From an uncultured Thermomicrobia bacterium (GTDB lineage Bacteria; Chloroflexota; Chloroflexia; Thermomicrobiales; JALYUS01), in contig CALBSO010000151.1 of NCBI GenBank assembly GCA_937968015.1, positions 1 to 18,644 on the forward strand: a DNA stretch of 18,644 nucleotides. Direction: 5' to 3'. Shown here in pieces: positions 14,945 to 18,644 of this stretch. The notes below the pieces were generated by a model. The model saw only the letters and a list, made by a program, of their open reading frames with translations. It was not told the DNA's origin and did not search any database. Position numbers and translations under genes: made by a program. The stretch's first letter is position 1; each line of letters starts with the position of its first letter.

Positions 14945-15946
14945 ATGTGTGCGACGTCGATCCGGAGCACTCCCGAAGTGGCGGGCGCAGCGATGCTCGT
15001 CGCGCTCGCGCTCGATCTCGTCGGCGAGATGCCCGCCCGATGGCATCCCGTCGTCTGGTACGGCAAGGCAATCGCGCGGCTCGAACGGGCCGCGCCGCAC
15101 GGCGAACGCGCACGGCTGGCCTACGGCGGCGGGATGATCGCGATTGCCGCACCGCTAGCAATTTTCCCAGCGATGGCGTTGCAGCGCCTCGCGCGGCGAA
15201 CACGGACGACACTCGCAAGGCACGGAGGCGTATGGCAAGGGATCGCCGCAGCCGCCATCATCGAAGGGGGCGCGCTCGCGCCATTCTTCGCACTGCGAAT
15301 GCTCGTGGAATCCGGGCAACTCGTACGGATGTCACTGGAGCGGGACGATGTTCCCGCCGCACGGGAGGCGCTCGCGAGCCTTGTCAGCCGCGACCGCGCC
15401 GACCTGGACGAGTCTCTCATCGCGGCGGCGGCGGTCGAATCGCTCGCCGAAAATCTCAGCGATTCCGTCGTCGCGCCCCTGCTTGCCTACACCATCTTCG
15501 GCCTGCCCGGCGCGGCATTCTACCGTCTCATCAATACGTTCGACTCGATGATCGGCTATCACGGGCACTACGAGCATCTTGGCAAAGCGTGTGCGCGACT
15601 CGATGACACGCTCAATCTCCTCCCCGCGCGGCTGACTGCCGGTTGCATTGTCGCGCTCGCCCCGCTCTATGGCGGCGATGCGCGCGCCGCGTGGCGGATC
15701 TGGCGGCGCGATGCCCGCCGCACCGCCAGTCCGAATGCGGGCCACCCGATGGCGGCGGCCGCGGGCGCACTCGGTGTGCAACTGGAAAAAGTCGACCACT
15801 ATACGCTCGGCGACGCGCGGCAGCCAATCGATCCGGGGGCGATCCGGCGGGCGGAGAGAATGGTCCGTTACGTTGGGGGCGCGACGATCCTTTTGCTGGC
15901 GAGCGCGGCGGCGTGGCGAGAGACGAAGCGGGTGGAGCGTGGTTGA
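14945..15946 (+). CDS. cbiB: Adenosylcobinamide-phosphate synthase CbiB (CobD of Pseudomonas naming)
   Basis: An inner-membrane protein of 333 residues that attaches aminopropanol (phosphate) to adenosylcobyric acid, giving cobinamide (phosphate). The sequence has several hydrophobic segments and the family motifs ARWHPVVWYGKAI, RDRADLDESLIAAAAVESLAENLSDSVVAPLL (motif spread over residues about 137-170), FYRLINTFDSMIGY, and SPNAGHPMAAAAGALGVQLEK. These are strong signatures of CbiB. The ATG at 14945 follows the cobO stop by one base, and AAGGGG lies about 14 bases upstream. It overlaps or abuts the next gene, cobD. Confidence 0.95.
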   Translation: MCATSIRSTPEVAGAAMLVALALDLVGEMPARWHPVVWYGKAIARLERAAPHGERARLAYGGGMIAIAAPLAIFPAMALQRLARRTRTTLARHGGVWQGIAAAAIIEGGALAPFFALRMLVESGQLVRMSLERDDVPAAREALASLVSRDRADLDESLIAAAAVESLAENLSDSVVAPLLAYTIFGLPGAAFYRLINTFDSMIGYHGHYEHLGKACARLDDTLNLLPARLTAGCIVALAPLYGGDARAAWRIWRRDARRTASPNAGHPMAAAAGALGVQLEKVDHYTLGDARQPIDPGAIRRAERMVRYVGGATILLLASAAAWRETKRVERG

Positions 15947-15953
15947 CGGCATT

Positions 15954-17033
15954 ATGCACGGGGGGATCGACTATAGGGAGTTCGAGCGCCTGGGCCTCGA
16001 TCCGGCCGACGTGATCGACTTCAGCGTCAACGGCAACCCGTATGGCCCGTCGCCCGCCGTCCGGCAGGCGCTCCGGTACGTCGACATCGCCCACTACCCG
16101 GACCGCCACTGTCTCGCACTGCGCCGGGCAATCCGCGCGCACGAACTGGATGATACGGACGATGCACTCGACACGATCCTCTGCGGCAATGGCGCCGCCG
16201 AGCTCATCTGGGCCATCGCCCGCGCTCTGCTTCAACCAGGCGACACGGCGGCGATTATCGGGCCAACCTTCGGCGAGTATGCCGCCGCAAGCGCCGCCGC
16301 GCGGGCGACCGTCACGGAGTATCGGGCACCGCAGGGAGCGCCCGGCTACGTGCCGGATCACTTCGAGGTCATCACCTGGCTCCGCAGCCAGCGACCCACG
16401 CTCGTTTGGCTCTGCAACCCGAACAATCCGACCGGTCACTGGCTGGATCGGGACGAACTGACGAGGATTGCCGAGGCGTGTCGGCACATCGGCGCGCGGC
16501 TCGTCGTCGATGAAGCATATTGGCGTTTCCTCATCCCGCCCGAGCCGTTCTCCGCCGTGCGACTAATCGGCGACACCGACATGCCGGAGACCATCGTGCT
16601 CCGCTCGCTGACGAAGGATTTCGCGCTCGCGGGCCTGCGCCTCGGTTATCTCGTCGCCACTCCGGAGATCAACCACCGCATCGCGGCTCTGTTGCCATCC
16701 TGGAGTGTCAGTACGGCGGCGCAGGTGGCGGGCGTCGCGGCAATCGAGGACCGCGCCCACCTGGCACGAACGCTTACCATGCTCACGACCGAACGAGAAG
16801 CATTTTTTGCCACACTCGGAGCGTCCGGCTTCGCCGTCGTGCCGTCGCGGACACATTTCTGCCTTTTGGATGTGGGAGACGCCCGCATAACCCGTCAGCA
16901 CTTGCTGGTCCATGGGCTCGTGGTACGCGACTGCACCTCGTTCGGCCTCCCGCGCGTTATCCGCGTCGCCACCCGGCCGGAGGGCGACTGGCGGCGGCTC
17001 ATCCGCGCACTGAAACAGACGGCGCAATTATGA
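15954..17033 (+). CDS. cobD: Threonine-phosphate decarboxylase CobD (PLP-dependent)
   Basis: A class-I/II-fold PLP enzyme of 359 residues that decarboxylates L-threonine phosphate to aminopropanol phosphate for CbiB. The N-terminus has VIDFSVNGNPYGPSP, similar to the DFSxNxNPxG motif of CobD/HisC relatives. NPNNPTG, VDEAYWRF, and SLTKDFALAGLRLGY follow; K221 in SLTK should carry PLP. Histidinol-phosphate aminotransferase is the main alternative, but the position between cbiB and cobQ points to CobD. Start choice is uncertain: ATG at 15954 gives the shortest sensible N-terminus but has no ribosome site, and GTG at 15939 would overlap the cbiB stop. The stop overlaps the cobQ start (ATGA). Confidence 0.9.
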   Translation: MHGGIDYREFERLGLDPADVIDFSVNGNPYGPSPAVRQALRYVDIAHYPDRHCLALRRAIRAHELDDTDDALDTILCGNGAAELIWAIARALLQPGDTAAIIGPTFGEYAAASAAARATVTEYRAPQGAPGYVPDHFEVITWLRSQRPTLVWLCNPNNPTGHWLDRDELTRIAEACRHIGARLVVDEAYWRFLIPPEPFSAVRLIGDTDMPETIVLRSLTKDFALAGLRLGYLVATPEINHRIAALLPSWSVSTAAQVAGVAAIEDRAHLARTLTMLTTEREAFFATLGASGFAVVPSRTHFCLLDVGDARITRQHLLVHGLVVRDCTSFGLPRVIRVATRPEGDWRRLIRALKQTAQL

Positions 17034-18604
17034 CGAGGCGCGCGCGCACCCTGATGGTGCAAGGGACGGCCTCGACAGTCGGCAAGAGCACGCTGGTCAC
17101 CGGCCTCTGTCGCATCTTTGCCGAGGAAGGGCTGCGGGTTGCCCCCTTCAAGGCGCAGAATATGGCGCTCAACTCCTTCGTGACGCGCGACGGTCGGGAA
17201 ATGGGCCGGGCACAAGTCGTACAGGCCGAGGCGGCCGGTATCGAGCCGCGCGTCGAGATGAACCCGGTGCTCCTCAAACCGGAGGGGGAGTCGCGCAGCC
17301 AGGTCATCGTCATGGGTCGCCCCCTCGCCACGCTGGAGGCGCGCGATTACTGGCGCAACCGCAGCGGCCTGCTCGACATCGTGCGCGACGCGCTTGAGAC
17401 ACTTCGACAGGAGTACGACCTCGTGATCATCGAGGGCGCGGGCAGCCCGGTCGAACTGAACCTCGCACGCAATGATATTGTCAACATGCAGGTCGCCCGC
17501 CTCGCGGACGCGCCGGTGCTGCTGGTCGGGGACATCGACCGGGGCGGCATCTTCGCCTCCCTCCTCGGCACGCTGATGCTCCTCCCTCCGGAGGACCGCG
17601 ACCGTGTGAAGGGGCTGATCGTCAATAAGTTCCGGGGCGATCTCGCGCTCTGGCGAGACGGCGAGCAGATGCTGGGCGAACGGAGTGGCGTATCCGTCCT
17701 GGGCACCCTGCCGCTTTTCACAGGCATCACCATCGCGGAGGAAGACTCCGTCCCGCTCGACAACACATTGGCGCATTCCCTGCGGCAGCAGGGAAAAGGC
17801 GGCGCGACGCTGGAGATTGTCGTCGTGCGGCTGCCGTACCTGAGCAATTACGACGAGTTCGACGCCCTCGCGGCGGAACCTTCGGTGAGGCTCCGCTTCG
17901 CCGCGCACCCGGATGAGTTTCCGGATCACCCCGACCTCGTCATCCTCCCCGGCACGAAGAGCACGCTGCACGATCTCGCGTGGCTCTGGCGGAACGGCCT
18001 GGCACCTCACATCCGGCGGTTGGCAGCGGAGGGCTGCGCGGTGTTCGGTATCTGCGGCGGCTATCAGATGCTCGGCGAGCGGATCGCTGATCCCGCCGGC
18101 GCGGAGGCGGAGACAGGTGCCGTCGAGCCGGGCCTCGATCTGCTGCCTGTCGAGACCGTCTTCCTGGCAGCGCATGAGAAGGTAACGCTCCGGACGACCG
18201 CACAGGTCAATGCATCGGCTACCCGTGGCCTGTTCGCCCACCTCGACGCATCACCATTCGGCGCGTACCAGATCCATATGGGCAGGACCGCACCATATGG
18301 CGAGGCGACGGATGGGGCGTCTGCCTTCCGACTCACGACCGGGGAAGTGGATGGCTGGATCAACGTCAGCGGCTGGATCGCGGGCTGCTACCTGCATGGC
18401 CTCTACGAAAATGATCCCTTTCGACACGGTGTAATCGCGGCATTGATGGCACGGAGGGAGATCGCCGGTCAGACGCCCGTCGCCACGATGACGTTCGACC
18501 GTCATCGCGAATATAGCAAACTGGCCGCCGTGCTTCGCGCCCATCTCGATATCGACCAGATCAGGGCGATCAGCAAATTAGTGGTCACCTCACGAAACGG
18601 ATAA
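17030..18604 (+). CDS. cobQ: Cobyric acid synthase CobQ (CbiP)
   Basis: A glutamine-dependent amidotransferase of 524 residues that amidates carboxylates b, d, e and g of adenosylcobyrinic acid a,c-diamide. The N-terminal half is the ATP-binding, dethiobiotin synthetase-like domain: QGTASTVGKSTLVTGLCR, APFKAQNMALNS, then VIIEGAGSPVELNL and LVGDIDRGGIFASLLGT. The C-terminal half is a triad-type glutaminase-like domain with FGICGGYQMLG (C342) and YLHGLYEN (H456). The start ATG at 17030 overlaps the cobD stop by 3 bases (ATGA). It is complete and ends with TAA 40 bases before the window end. It is the last gene of the operon in view. Confidence 0.97.
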   Translation: MTRRARTLMVQGTASTVGKSTLVTGLCRIFAEEGLRVAPFKAQNMALNSFVTRDGREMGRAQVVQAEAAGIEPRVEMNPVLLKPEGESRSQVIVMGRPLATLEARDYWRNRSGLLDIVRDALETLRQEYDLVIIEGAGSPVELNLARNDIVNMQVARLADAPVLLVGDIDRGGIFASLLGTLMLLPPEDRDRVKGLIVNKFRGDLALWRDGEQMLGERSGVSVLGTLPLFTGITIAEEDSVPLDNTLAHSLRQQGKGGATLEIVVVRLPYLSNYDEFDALAAEPSVRLRFAAHPDEFPDHPDLVILPGTKSTLHDLAWLWRNGLAPHIRRLAAEGCAVFGICGGYQMLGERIADPAGAEAETGAVEPGLDLLPVETVFLAAHEKVTLRTTAQVNASATRGLFAHLDASPFGAYQIHMGRTAPYGEATDGASAFRLTTGEVDGWINVSGWIAGCYLHGLYENDPFRHGVIAALMARREIAGQTPVATMTFDRHREYSKLAAVLRAHLDIDQIRAISKLVVTSRNG

Positions 18605-18615
18605 AATCGGTGCGA

Positions 18616-18634
18616 CACGAGGTCGCTTCTCGTG
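18616..18634 (+). terminator. Hairpin after cobQ, weak terminator candidate
   Basis: CACGAG-gtcgctt-CTCGTG is a 6-bp stem with a 7-base loop, 12 bp after the cobQ stop. No T-run follows before the window ends, so it is only a candidate for ending the operon. Confidence 0.3.
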
Positions 18635-18644
18635 AGTGGAGCAG

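Overview
The window is a high-GC cobalamin (vitamin B12) locus from a bacterium. The combination of CobN with a fused ChlI/ChlD-type ATPase, BluB joined to CobT, thioredoxin-like [2Fe-2S] ferredoxins and AdoCbl riboswitches suggests a Chloroflexota organism, perhaps a Thermomicrobia/Sphaerobacter-like lineage. That placement is inference from protein flavour, since no rRNA or marker gene is present.

Left part (1-3700, genes on the minus strand): a frameshifted cobS (cobalamin synthase), then cobU (cobinamide kinase/guanylyltransferase), then, after a 396-bp gap holding a short ORF and a palindrome, an NCS1-type nucleobase permease. Middle (3701-4753): a complete 1053-bp insertion sequence (IS701/IS4-like DDE transposase) with 12-bp perfect terminal inverted repeats and a 5-bp target duplication. 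It sits in the intergenic region between the leftward cobS-cobU genes and the rightward genes.

Right part (4754-18644, all plus strand): a cobalamin riboswitch followed by a bluB-cobT fusion; then a near-consensus promoter, a second cobalamin riboswitch and a long run of genes: cobN (with an N-terminal ferredoxin-like domain), chlID, a stand-alone [2Fe-2S] ferredoxin, cobO, cbiB, cobD and cobQ. Most of these junctions overlap or are separated by a few bases; the exception is about 190 bp before the ferredoxin gene.

Together the genes cover cobalt insertion (CobN plus ChlID), corrin adenosylation (CobO), amidation (CobQ), aminopropanol arm attachment (CobD, CbiB), and lower-ligand synthesis and nucleotide-loop assembly (BluB, CobT, CobU, CobS). 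The corrin-ring methylation genes are not in the window. The most notable points are the two ferredoxin modules tied to the chelatase/adenosylation genes, the BluB-CobT fusion, a well-formed ribosome-site sequestering hairpin after riboswitch 1, a leader ORF between riboswitch 2 and cobN, the single-base frameshift in cobS, and the IS at the divergent control region.
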